DNA of 64,000 nucleotides from Alphaproteobacteria bacterium (GTDB lineage Bacteria; Pseudomonadota; Alphaproteobacteria; UBA8366), in NCBI GenBank assembly GCA_028281325.1, contig JANQKC010000006.1, positions 62,001 to 126,000 of the forward strand, read 5' to 3'. Shown in pieces: positions 1 through 8,540 of this stretch. The notes under the pieces were generated by a model. The model made no database searches, was not told where the DNA came from, and worked only from the letters and a program-made list of their open reading frames with translations. Position 1 is the first letter of the stretch. Every line of letters begins with the position of its first letter. The position numbers and the translations under genes are program-made.

Positions 1-681
1 GAAACGCCGAAAGCGCCACCCGTTACGGCACGGGCCACGCAAACGCCGCCGAAGACACCGAGCGTTCCGACCATAGTGCCGCCATCGCCGACCGCGCCGA
101 AGATCGCGACGCCGACGCCACCCGTGCCGAGCGCGCCACCCGTGCCGAGCGCGCCGGCAGCGCCGAAAGTCGCGACGCCGCCGGTCGTTGCCGCCGCCAA
201 ACCCACACCCAAACCGGCACCCAAGGCAACGCCGCAATCCCTGCAACCGCGCGTACCCGCCGTCGCGCCGCCGAGCCTGCCCAAATCCGCGGCGAAATCC
301 GCCGCGGACCCAGGGACGCGGGTCGCCGCCCTGACGCCATCCAAGGCCGAGCCGCCGCAGGTGCTCAACGACGGAAAACTGTTTCGTATTCCGTTCGACG
401 CGACATCGTCCGACATCCCCGATGCCGGCCAGGGGCAGTTGGCGAAACTCGCCCAGTTGATGAAGAACGACAGCACGATCCGGGTGCAATTGCTGGGTTA
501 CGCCGGAAGCACCAAGGACTCGGCCAGCAAGGCCCGGCGGCTTTCGCTTTTCCGCGCCTTGTCGGTCCGGACCTATCTCATGAAGGAAGGTATCCGCAGC
601 ACGCGTATGGATGTACGGGCGCTTGGCAATCGCGTCGAAGACGGCACGCTCGACCGCGTCGACGCCTTGATCCGGAATTAG
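1..681 (+). CDS. OmpA-like C-terminal domain protein, 5' end outside window
   Basis: The reading frame is open from the first base, so the true start lies upstream; the GTG at 76 is probably only an internal codon. The first two fifths is a Pro/Ala/Thr/Lys-rich linker, typical of a periplasmic spacer. The last 110 or so residues look like a degenerate OmpA/MotB peptidoglycan-binding domain: they keep the helix with LSLFRALSVRTYL and the late DRVDALI segment, but the usual G-H-T-D becomes GYAG, so the diaminopimelate-binding Asp is absent. It lies 21 bases before a MotA-like gene and probably belongs to the same operon. Peptidoglycan binding is therefore doubtful. Confidence 0.75.
   Translation, partial: ETPKAPPVTARATQTPPKTPSVPTIVPPSPTAPKIATPTPPVPSAPPVPSAPAAPKVATPPVVAAAKPTPKPAPKATPQSLQPRVPAVAPPSLPKSAAKSAADPGTRVAALTPSKAEPPQVLNDGKLFRIPFDATSSDIPDAGQGQLAKLAQLMKNDSTIRVQLLGYAGSTKDSASKARRLSLFRALSVRTYLMKEGIRSTRMDVRALGNRVEDGTLDRVDALIRN
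118..153 (+). repeat. 18-bp tandem repeat, two copies
   Basis: Two identical 18-base units lie back to back and encode PPVPSA twice within the proline-rich linker. The repeat keeps frame, so it lengthens the linker in six-residue steps and could vary in copy number between strains. Confidence 0.8.
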
Positions 682-702
682 CGGACAGCCCCGGTAGATC
701 AT

Positions 703-1833
703 ATGACCAAGCCGAACCGCTACCTCACTCGCATGGTGGTGTTCCTCCTGATCGTCGCGGTGGCGGTCGGGTTCCTTTTTCCACCGCTGCGTCTCGCCTT
801 CATGGCGAATGCGGTGCTGAACGGCGTTATCCTCGGCGCGCTGCTGATCGGCATCATCCATACCTTCCGCAACGTCACGATGCTGAGCCGCGAGGTCGAG
901 TGGCTGGACGATTTCCAACGCGAAGACATGATCGCCCAGAGCGCCGCGACGCCACGCCTCCTGGCGCCGATGGCGACGATGCTGGGCGAACACAAGCCGG
1001 AACGCCTCAATCTCTCGACCATCGCGATGCGGTCGCTGCTCGACGGGATCGCGACGCGCCTGGACGAAAGCCGCGAAATCTCGCGCTATATGATCGGCCT
1101 CTTGGTGTTTCTCGGCCTGTTGGGCACGTTCTGGGGACTCCTGGGGACGGTCGATTCGATCAGCGACGTCATCAGCGGATTGACCGCCGGGACCGCCGCG
1201 TCCAGCGCCTTCGAAGAACTCAAGTCCGGCCTCAGAGCGCCGCTCGCGGGCATGGGCACCGCCTTCAGTTCGTCCTTGTTCGGTCTCGCGGGATCCTTGG
1301 TACTGGGTTTCCTCGCCCTGCAGGCGGGGCAAGCGCAGAATCGCTTCTACAACGATCTCGAAGAATGGTTGTCGGGCCAAACGAAACTCGGCCGCGGCGG
1401 CATCGGGGGCGAAGGCGATCAGCCGATCCCCGCCTATATCCAGGCCTTGCTCGAACAGACCGCCGATGGTCTCGAGAATTTGCAGCGCACGATCGCGCGG
1501 AACGAAGACAGCCGCAGCGAGGAAAACCGCCGCATGCGCGAACTGAGCGAGGCCGTCGCGACGCTCGGCGACACCATTCGGACCGAACAGAACCTCATGC
1601 TGAAACTGGCCGAGGGTCAGATGGAACTCAAGCCGGCGTTGCTCCGGCTGAGCGAGATGGGAAGCGCCGCTCAGGCGCCCCATCCCGAGCACTATCGCAC
1701 GCTCGAAGCGTTGGTCGGCCGCATTGCCGAAGAACTGGCCAACGGCCGTATTGAAACAGTTCAGGAAATCCGCTCGGAGATTCGGCTGCTCGCCCGCACG
1801 ATTGCCGCGCTCGCCGAGGAGGCCGAGCCCTAG
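703..1833 (+). CDS. MotA/TolQ/ExbB-type proton channel protein
   Basis: A 376-residue inner-membrane protein with hydrophobic segments near residues 10-28, 37-54, 130-150 and 186-207. The third segment (LLVFLGLLGTFWGLLGTV) is the hallmark helix of the MotA/TolQ/ExbB family, and the fourth is the small-residue-rich partner helix. About 160 charged residues follow, with coiled-coil character. The next gene is a MotB-like protein 9 bases downstream, so the two probably form a proton-driven stator. No flagellar gene is in view, so a cell-envelope role is more likely than motility, but this is inference. Confidence 0.85.
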   Translation: MTKPNRYLTRMVVFLLIVAVAVGFLFPPLRLAFMANAVLNGVILGALLIGIIHTFRNVTMLSREVEWLDDFQREDMIAQSAATPRLLAPMATMLGEHKPERLNLSTIAMRSLLDGIATRLDESREISRYMIGLLVFLGLLGTFWGLLGTVDSISDVISGLTAGTAASSAFEELKSGLRAPLAGMGTAFSSSLFGLAGSLVLGFLALQAGQAQNRFYNDLEEWLSGQTKLGRGGIGGEGDQPIPAYIQALLEQTADGLENLQRTIARNEDSRSEENRRMRELSEAVATLGDTIRTEQNLMLKLAEGQMELKPALLRLSEMGSAAQAPHPEHYRTLEALVGRIAEELANGRIETVQEIRSEIRLLARTIAALAEEAEP

Positions 1834-1842
1834 GCCGCCGCC

Positions 1843-3048
1843 ATGTCGCTGAACGCCCGACGCCCGCGCAACGCCCTAGACATCTGGCCCGGCTTCGTCG
1901 ACGCCCTGGCCACGTTGCTGATGGTCATCATCTTCCTGCTGATGATCTTCGTGGTGGCGCAATTCTATCTGAACGACGCCCTGCTCGGCCGCGACAAGGC
2001 GCTGGACAGCCTGAACAAACAGGTCGCCGAACTCGCCGAACTGCTCGACCTCGAACGCAAGAGCAACACCGACCTACGGCGCGATCTGGCCGAACTCTCC
2101 TCCGAACTGCAAAGCAGCTTGTCACAGCGCGACGAGATGCAATCGCAAATGACCTTCCTTGGCGAAGAACTGGCGGACGCCCGCAAGGCCGTCGAGGACG
2201 AACGCAACAAACTCGCCGAGGAACTGGCCGACGCCTACAAGGTCGTGGATGCGAACAAGGCCAAGGTCCAGATTCAACTCCGTAAGCTGGCGGCGCTGGA
2301 ACAGGACATCATCGCCTTGCAGGCGCTCAAGGAAAAGCTCGAAAAGGAACTGAGGGAAGCGAAGGCCGCCACCGAAACGCAGCGCACCGCCGTCGCGGCG
2401 GAACGAGAGATTTCCATCGCGGCCCAAGCGCAAGTGGCCTTGCTGAATCAACAGATGGCGGCCTTGCGCCAACAACTGGCGCAGCTCAACGCCGCCCTCG
2501 ACGCGTCCAAGGAAAAAGACATCGAGCAGAACGCCAAGATCGCCGATCTCGGCAAGAAGCTGAACGCCGCCCTTGCCCGCAGGGTGCAGGAACTTTCGCG
2601 CTACCGGTCCGAGTTCTTCGGCCGCTTGCGCGTCGTCCTGGGCAATCGACAGGACATCCGCGTCGTCGGCGACCGCTTCGTTTTCCAATCGGAAGTCCTG
2701 TTCGCATCGGGCTCCGCCGAACTTGGCGCCGAAGGCAAGGAACAGCTCGGCCGTCTGGCGACAACGTTGAAGTCCATCAGCAGCAGGATCCCGTCGGGCA
2801 TCAACTGGGTGCTGCGCATCGACGGCCATACGGACAATGTTCCGATCGCGACCGCCCGCTTCCCGTCGAACTGGGAGCTGTCCTCGGCGCGTGCGATTTC
2901 CGTCGTCAAATTCCTGACCGAACAGGGCATTCCGCCGAACCGGCTGGCGGCCGCCGGGTTCGGTGAATTCCACCCGCTGGAGCCGAATTCCGACGATGCC
3001 GCCCGGCTGCGCAACCGCCGGATCGAAATGAAACTGGATCAGCGCTAA
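1843..3048 (+). CDS. MotB-like OmpA-family protein with long coiled coil
   Basis: A 401-residue protein. A short cytoplasmic N-terminus leads into one membrane helix (about 16-42) containing FVDALATLLMVIIFLL; Asp20 matches the proton-binding Asp of MotB. Residues about 45-255 are heptad-rich coiled coil, much longer than in flagellar MotB. The C-terminal OmpA domain is complete: GHTDN at 328-332, the NWELSSARA helix and a final RNRRIEMKL, so it should bind peptidoglycan. It pairs with the MotA-like gene just upstream. The long stalk recalls non-flagellar stators such as ZorB, but no helicase or nuclease partner is visible. Confidence 0.87.
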   Translation: MSLNARRPRNALDIWPGFVDALATLLMVIIFLLMIFVVAQFYLNDALLGRDKALDSLNKQVAELAELLDLERKSNTDLRRDLAELSSELQSSLSQRDEMQSQMTFLGEELADARKAVEDERNKLAEELADAYKVVDANKAKVQIQLRKLAALEQDIIALQALKEKLEKELREAKAATETQRTAVAAEREISIAAQAQVALLNQQMAALRQQLAQLNAALDASKEKDIEQNAKIADLGKKLNAALARRVQELSRYRSEFFGRLRVVLGNRQDIRVVGDRFVFQSEVLFASGSAELGAEGKEQLGRLATTLKSISSRIPSGINWVLRIDGHTDNVPIATARFPSNWELSSARAISVVKFLTEQGIPPNRLAAAGFGEFHPLEPNSDDAARLRNRRIEMKLDQR

Positions 3049-3051
3049 CCG

Positions 3052-4899
3052 CTACGACCCAACGACGGCGCGGGGACCCGACGGCGGCGCATCGTCGAGC
3101 GCTTGACGCCCGGCTTCGAACTGCAACCGGGCGAGGCGGGCATAGAGACCGCCCTCGGCCAGCAATTCGGCATGCGTGCCGACGGCGACGATCTTCCCCT
3201 CATCCACCACGACGATCCGATCGGCTTTCAGCACGGTCGCCAGCCGGTGCGCGATAACGATCGTCGTCCGGTCCGCCATCAGACGGTCCAATGCCTCTTG
3301 CACCAGACGCTCGGATTCCGCGTCGAGCGCGCTGGTCGCCTCGTCGAGCAACAGCAACGACGGGTCGCGCAAGATCGCCCGGGCAATGGCAATCCGCTGC
3401 CGCTGCCCGCCGGACAGCCGAACCCCACGCTCGCCCAGCTGCGTCGCCATGCCATCCGGCATCGCGTCGATGAACTCATCCGCGGCCGCCGCCTTGACCG
3501 CAGCATCGATTTCCGCCTCGGTCGCGTCCGGCCGGCCGTACCGCACGTTATCCGTCACATCGCAGGAGAAAATGACCGGGTCCTGCGGCACGAAACCGAT
3601 CCGCCCTCGCAAGTCCGTCGGATCGGCATCCCGTATATCGACGCCGTCGACCCGGACCGCCCCATGCTGCGGCTCATAGAACCGCAGCAGAAGCTGCAAC
3701 ACGGTCGTCTTCCCCGCACCCGACGGGCCGACCAGCGCCACCGTTTCGCCCGGGGCGACGTCCAGCGAGAAATCGTCAAGCGCATTGACTTGCGGCCGCG
3801 ACGGGTACTGAAACGTGACGGACTCGAACGCGACCGCGCCCTCCGCCGGTTCCGGAAAGGCGACGGGATCGTCCGGCGCTTGGATTTCCGGTTCCGTTTC
3901 AAGCAATTCGAATAGACGTTCCGCCCCGCCGGCCGCCCGCTGCAGATCGCCCACGACCTCTGAAATCGCGCCGACGGCGCCCGCGACGACGATGGAATAG
4001 AAGACGAAAGCGGACAGGTCGCCGCCCGTCATCTCGCCGGCGATCACCGCACGCCCGCCAAGCCACAAGACGACGCCGATCGCGCCGAAGACCAACAGAA
4101 TGACGATCGCGGTCAACAGCGCCCGCGCCCGAATGCGCCGGATCGAGGTGCGAAAAGCGCTTTCGACCTGATCGCCGAACAGGTGACGGTCGACCGGCTC
4201 ATGCGTGAACGCCTGCATGATCCGGACCGCGTTCAGCGATTCGTCGGCAAAGGAGCTGACATCGGCAATGCGTTCCTGCGTCTCCTTGCTCAGACGACGG
4301 ACCATGCGGCCGATGATGATGATGGGGGCGACAACCAGCGGTACGAACAACAACACATAGCCGGTCAGGATCGGGCTGGTGAAAATCAACAACACCGTGC
4401 CGCCGATGAACAGCAGAATATTACGCAGCGCCACCGACACGGCCGAGCCGATCACCACTTGCAGCAGCGTGGTGTCGGTGGTGAGCCGGGACAACACCTC
4501 CCCGGTCCGCGTCATCTCGAAAAACCCAGGACTCAATCGAATCACATGGGCGAAAACGTCGCGCCGCAAATCCGCCACAACCCGCTCGCCGATCCAGGAC
4601 ACAAGAGAAAACCGGCTATAGGTGGCGACAGCCAGCACGACCACGGCGCCGAGCAGAACCAGCAAGGCGAAGTTCATCAATTCACCATCACCCGCCGCGA
4701 ACCCCTCGTCGATCAGAAAGCGCAGCCCCTGCCCCAACGACAACACGGTCCCCGCGGCGACCACCAGTGCCAGCACGGCCCCGGCGATCTGCAATCGGTA
4801 GGGCTTCAAATAGGCCAACAGCGGGCGCAGCACGCCGATGTTACGGCTGCTCGAACGCTGCTCGGAGGCGGATTTGTCCATGTAAGTGGAATGGCGCAA
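3052..4899 (-). CDS. MsbA-type ABC transporter, fused permease and ATPase
   Basis: About 615 residues. The N-terminal half is a six-helix exporter domain; the C-terminal half has every ATPase motif: Walker A GPSGAGKTT, signature LSGGQRQRIAIA, Walker B LLLLDEATSALD and the switch IAHR. A half-transporter of this kind forms a homodimer and exports lipids, LPS cores or drugs. The start is uncertain: AGGAG sits 7 bases before a TTG at 4899, which I favour, while the first ATG (4881) has no ribosome-binding site and a TTG at 4920 is also in frame. It is convergent with the stator genes, ending 3 bases from them. Confidence 0.87.
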   Translation of the reverse strand: MRHSTYMDKSASEQRSSSRNIGVLRPLLAYLKPYRLQIAGAVLALVVAAGTVLSLGQGLRFLIDEGFAAGDGELMNFALLVLLGAVVVLAVATYSRFSLVSWIGERVVADLRRDVFAHVIRLSPGFFEMTRTGEVLSRLTTDTTLLQVVIGSAVSVALRNILLFIGGTVLLIFTSPILTGYVLLFVPLVVAPIIIIGRMVRRLSKETQERIADVSSFADESLNAVRIMQAFTHEPVDRHLFGDQVESAFRTSIRRIRARALLTAIVILLVFGAIGVVLWLGGRAVIAGEMTGGDLSAFVFYSIVVAGAVGAISEVVGDLQRAAGGAERLFELLETEPEIQAPDDPVAFPEPAEGAVAFESVTFQYPSRPQVNALDDFSLDVAPGETVALVGPSGAGKTTVLQLLLRFYEPQHGAVRVDGVDIRDADPTDLRGRIGFVPQDPVIFSCDVTDNVRYGRPDATEAEIDAAVKAAAADEFIDAMPDGMATQLGERGVRLSGGQRQRIAIARAILRDPSLLLLDEATSALDAESERLVQEALDRLMADRTTIVIAHRLATVLKADRIVVVDEGKIVAVGTHAELLAEGGLYARLARLQFEAGRQALDDAPPSGPRAVVGS

Positions 4900-5109
4900 A
4901 GAGGAACTCCTGTGGCGCAATTTTCTTGGAACTTCCTATAGCAGGGCTTTTACCCGAGCGCCATCCGGCGATACGACGCGGCAGATCGCATCACACAAAC
5001 CGGCCTTTCGGCCCGCCACAACTTGATCGTTTACGCCCTTTGCCCTTCAATACCGTAGGTGGCCTAGATTTCTACTGGATACGGGTCGCGTTTCGGCCGC
5101 GGAGGAAAG

Positions 5110-6309
5110 ATGTCCCAGCATGCAACGGTGAGTCCCGCTACGGATGTGTCGGTGGACAGTCTTCTCGACCGGGTCCGGGACCTGTCCGAGATGATCGAGG
5201 CCTTGAGCCCCCAAATCGAAGAAGACCGCCGCCTTCCGCCGGCGCTTCTAGCCGCCCTGCATGACGCCAAGCTGTTTCGGCTGTTGTTGCCGCAGGCCTA
5301 TGGCGGCATGGAACTCAGCCCGCCCGATTTCTTCCGACTCACATCGGCGCTGGCGCAATGCGACGCAAGCACGGCCTGGTGCATCGGCCAGGCCAACGGC
5401 TGTTCGATGGCGGCGGCCTATCTCGACCCGACCGTGGCCGACAAAATTTGGGGCCAGGATCCGCACGCGGTGCTCGCCTGGGGTCCCGGCAAGGGTAAGG
5501 CCGTCGTCGAGGGAGACGGCTACCGCGTTACCGGCAACTGGTCCTTCGCCAGCGGTATGCGGCACGCCACCTGGCTCGGCGGACATGCCCCAATCGTCGA
5601 AGCGGACGCCTCGCCGCGCCTGGACGCGAACGGCAAGCCGGTCATGCGAACCATGCTGTTCCCCTCGTCCGCCGCCAAGATCACCGATATCTGGAACGTC
5701 ATGGGATTGCGCGGCACGGCGAGCGACGCCTTCTCCGTGGAGGACCTGTTCGTCCCCGCCGACCATGCCGTGTCCCGCGATACGCCGTCCGAGCGCCGCT
5801 ATGACGGGCGGCTTTATCACTTCATGACCAGCAATTTATACGCCACCGGCTTTTCCGGCGTGGCGCAGGGCATTGCCCGCGCGATGCATGCGTCCTTCAT
5901 GCAACTGGCGGCGGATAAAGCGCCGCGCAACATGCCGCATGTCCTGCGCGACAATGCGGTCGTCCAGGCCGAGGTCGCGATCGGTGAGGCGCGCCTGCAG
6001 GCAGCGCGGGCCTTCGTGCTGCGCGAAACGACGGAGATTTGGGACGAGGTTCGCAACGGCGCAGCATTGACCGACGACCATCGCGCGCGCATCCGGCTCG
6101 CGTCTACTTTCGGCATCCACGAGGCGAAGGCGGTCGCCGACGCAGCCTACGACGCCGCCGGGGCCACGGCGATCTTCAACGACAACGCCTTCGAGCGCCG
6201 GTTCCGCGACCTGCACACGGTCACGCAGCAGATGCAGGGCCGCCGGGACCACTTCCGCACGGTCGGCGCCTTCATGCTCGGTCATCCGCTGGCCCTATCC
6301 AGCGGTTGA
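5110..6309 (+). CDS. Acyl-CoA dehydrogenase-fold flavoprotein
   Basis: A 399-residue protein with the three-part acyl-CoA dehydrogenase fold: N-terminal helices with LRLLLPQAYGGMELSP-type residues, a middle beta domain (TGNWSFASG, then WNVMGLRGTASDAFSVEDLFVP) and a C-terminal helical bundle. The last part resembles the type 2 C-terminal domain of flavin-dependent hydroxylases such as HsaA, HpaB or DszC more than true dehydrogenases, and I cannot assign the usual catalytic Glu. Either an acyl-CoA dehydrogenase or a reduced-flavin monooxygenase is possible. GGAGGAAAG just before the ATG supports the start. An M20 hydrolase follows on the same strand. Confidence 0.8.
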   Translation: MSQHATVSPATDVSVDSLLDRVRDLSEMIEALSPQIEEDRRLPPALLAALHDAKLFRLLLPQAYGGMELSPPDFFRLTSALAQCDASTAWCIGQANGCSMAAAYLDPTVADKIWGQDPHAVLAWGPGKGKAVVEGDGYRVTGNWSFASGMRHATWLGGHAPIVEADASPRLDANGKPVMRTMLFPSSAAKITDIWNVMGLRGTASDAFSVEDLFVPADHAVSRDTPSERRYDGRLYHFMTSNLYATGFSGVAQGIARAMHASFMQLAADKAPRNMPHVLRDNAVVQAEVAIGEARLQAARAFVLRETTEIWDEVRNGAALTDDHRARIRLASTFGIHEAKAVADAAYDAAGATAIFNDNAFERRFRDLHTVTQQMQGRRDHFRTVGAFMLGHPLALSSG

Positions 6310-6385
6310 GGCCCGCGGCCATTCCCGGCATGATCGTCCGAATGCGCCCGCCCCTATCCAACCGCAACCGGAGTGCCGTGAAGCC

Positions 6386-7561
6386 ATGAAGATCATCGAT
6401 GAAATCGCCGCCTTTCAGGACGACATGACCGCATGGCGGCGCGACATCCATGCGCATCCGGAACTCGGCTTCGAGGAAGATCGGACGTCCGACATCGTCG
6501 CGGAGAAATTGGAAGATTTCGGGTTGGAGGTGCATCGCGGTCTCGGCAAGACCGGCGTCGTCGGCTCGCTGCGCGTCGGCAACAGCCCCAAGACGATCGG
6601 CCTGCGCGCCGACATGGACGCCTTGCCGATCGTCGAGGGCAATACCTTCGATCACAAGTCGCGCCACGAAGGCAAGATGCACGCCTGCGGCCATGACGGC
6701 CATACCACGATGCTGCTGGGCGCGGCGCGCTATCTGTCGGAGACGCGGAACTTCAACGGCTGCGTCCATTTCATTTTCCAACCGGCGGAAGAAGGGCTCG
6801 GCGGCGCCAAGGCGATGGTCGAGGAAGGGTTGTTCGAGCAGTTCCCGATGGAAGCGGTCTTCGGCATGCATAACTCACCGGGCCTGCCGACCGGCAAGTT
6901 CGCCATCCGTCCGGGACCGATGATGGCCGGCGGCGCGTTTTTCGACATCCGCATCACCGGCAACGGCGCCCATGCGGCAAGGCCGGAATCGGGCACCGAC
7001 CCGGTCGTCATCGCGGCCCAGATCACCCTGGCGCTACAGTCGATCGTGTCGCGCAACGTCAACCCGGTCGATACCGCCGTGGTCAGCATCACGCAAATCC
7101 ACGGCGGCGACGCCTATAACGTGATCCCGCATACGGCGAGCCTCAGCGGCACCGTCCGCGTCTTCCGGCGCGAGACGATGCAGTTGGTGGAGGATCGCAT
7201 GCGCGCGCTCGCCGAGGGAGTCGCCGCCGGATTCGGCGCGACCGTCGAGGTCGACTACCGCGAGGTCTTCCTGCCGCTGGTCAACACGCCGGACGAGACG
7301 GAGTTCGCCGCCGACATCGCAGCCGGCATCGTCGGCGACGACAACGTGAACCGCAACCGGTCGCTCATCATGGCGTCGGAGGATTTCAGCTACATGCTCG
7401 ACGCCTGCCCGGGGGCCTATATCAATATCGGCAATGGCGACGGCGAAGGCACCTGCATGGTCCACAATCCCGGCTACGACTTCAACGACGAGATCCTGTC
7501 CCTCGGGGCGAGCTATTGGTCGCGCCTCGTCGAAACACGCCTGGAAAAAGAAGCGCTGTAG
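6386..7561 (+). CDS. M20 family amidohydrolase (hippurate/IAA-amino acid hydrolase-like)
   Basis: A 391-residue zinc metallopeptidase-fold enzyme that should hydrolyse N-acyl amino acids. Visible motifs are HAHPELGFEE, GLRADMDALPI, MHACGHDGHTTMLLG (metal-binding Cys and His), QPAEEGLGGAKAMVEEG (catalytic Glu pair), GMHNSPGLPTG and SEDFSYML near the C-terminus. Length and motif order fit the amidohydrolase subfamily that includes HipO and plant ILR1. It has no signal peptide, so it acts in the cytoplasm. It probably shares a transcript with the flavoprotein 76 bases upstream. The exact substrate cannot be read from sequence. Confidence 0.9.
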   Translation: MKIIDEIAAFQDDMTAWRRDIHAHPELGFEEDRTSDIVAEKLEDFGLEVHRGLGKTGVVGSLRVGNSPKTIGLRADMDALPIVEGNTFDHKSRHEGKMHACGHDGHTTMLLGAARYLSETRNFNGCVHFIFQPAEEGLGGAKAMVEEGLFEQFPMEAVFGMHNSPGLPTGKFAIRPGPMMAGGAFFDIRITGNGAHAARPESGTDPVVIAAQITLALQSIVSRNVNPVDTAVVSITQIHGGDAYNVIPHTASLSGTVRVFRRETMQLVEDRMRALAEGVAAGFGATVEVDYREVFLPLVNTPDETEFAADIAAGIVGDDNVNRNRSLIMASEDFSYMLDACPGAYINIGNGDGEGTCMVHNPGYDFNDEILSLGASYWSRLVETRLEKEAL

Positions 7562-7703
7562 AGTGCGGCACGCCGGATTTCCGCCGTTTTTACACCGTTC
7601 ACGCTTCGGTTAGCGGCGTAAAAGGTCATTTATTCATTAATCATTTGGTGGCACACTGTGCCTGCCGTGCGCGTGGGGCAATCTGGCATAGAAAGTCGGC
7701 ACG

Positions 7704-8066
7704 ATGAGTTCAGCAACCGAAATCGGCGGGGTCTCCCGTCTCCTGCATGCGGGTCTATGGATCACCATCCTGGTGGTCGCCTTCTTTATGCAGGCCGTCC
7801 CGTTCCTGCTGGTGCTGACCATGTTGAATCTGGCCTTCGGCATCACCTCCGGCGTCGCGCTGATCCTCATTCCGGCGGCCGCCTTCGGGATGCTGTCCTT
7901 CGCCTGCTGGATCGCAACGCAGCGCAGCAAGAACATGCTGCCGCCGCCGCTGCGCCATGAACAGGTCTACATTTCGCCGACCGGGAAGCAGAATGGCGAC
8001 ATGAGCGCCAACCGCGTTCATGCCTGCCTGCTGCCGCATTTCAAGAAATGGCGCTGGCACACCTAG
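7704..8066 (+). CDS. Small membrane protein of unknown function
   Basis: A 120-residue protein with two hydrophobic segments at about 17-38 and 42-70 and a charged tail rich in Lys, Arg and His ending KKWRWHT. I do not recognise a family. It stands alone, 142 bases after the M20 hydrolase and convergent with the broken luciferase-like gene. Its codon choice matches its neighbours and the hydrophobic pattern is coherent, so it is probably a real gene, but there is no functional clue. Confidence 0.6.
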   Translation: MSSATEIGGVSRLLHAGLWITILVVAFFMQAVPFLLVLTMLNLAFGITSGVALILIPAAAFGMLSFACWIATQRSKNMLPPPLRHEQVYISPTGKQNGDMSANRVHACLLPHFKKWRWHT

Positions 8067-8076
8067 GCGGCTCGGC

Positions 8077-8527
8077 CTAACCCACTTTGGCAATCACCGC
8101 ATCGGCGAACGCCTCCATCCGCGCGATCGTGCGGTCCAAGGACCGGCTCTGAAAATTGAACATCAGATGGCGTAGGCCCATGGCGCCGAAGGCGTCGACG
8201 TCGTCCAGCAGATCCGCCGCCGTGCCGGTAAAGGCATGACGTTCGCCGGTATCCGCCGTCATCGCGTCCGCGCCGTAGGTCCAGTTCGCGCTGTAGGCGA
8301 GATCGATTTCACTCGGGTCGCGCCCGCCCTTTTCCGCCGCCTGCCGTAACCGGGCGAGCGCCGCCCTCGCCGTAGGGATAACGCGACGCTACGTCCTTGG
8401 ACACGACGATGTGGTCGTTGACCGTGGCGGAAGCAAAGCCGAACGCCTCGCCCTTTTCCATGATGGCCTCGATGTTGTCCCGCGTCGCGAGCGGTCCGCG
8501 CGTGGGCACCGTGAACCCGAATTTCAT
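8077..8527 (-). pseudogene. LLM-class flavin-dependent oxidoreductase, internal deletion and frameshift
   Basis: The ATG at 8527 begins a luciferase-like N-terminus (KFGFTVPTRGPLA, then DHIVV and ASRYPYGEGG). After about 55 residues the frame meets unrelated residues and a stop near 8309. From about 8361 another frame gives a good family C-terminus: LRQAAEKGGRDPSEIDLAY, FTGTAADLLDDVDAFGAMGLRHLMFNF and a final helix ending at 8077. Family members have about 290-310 residues, so roughly 150-165 are missing at a single junction that also shifts frame. It starts 13 bases after the SDR gene, so it was once part of that operon. Confidence 0.85.
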
Positions 8528-8540
8528 GCGCGCCCCGCGC

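Noticed and set aside
2122-2973. Minus-strand open frame of 283 codons
   Set aside because: It mirrors the coiled-coil and OmpA coding region of the MotB-like gene and shows no domain of its own.
703-3048. Zorya anti-phage system (ZorAB)
   Set aside because: The channel and stalk layout is similar, but no ZorC, ZorD helicase or ZorE nuclease is encoded after the pair; an ABC exporter follows in the opposite direction.
7588-7636. Terminator hairpin after the M20 gene
   Set aside because: TTTTACACCG and CGGCGTAAAA nearly pair but have an internal mismatch, a long loop and no T tail after the stem, so I did not call it.
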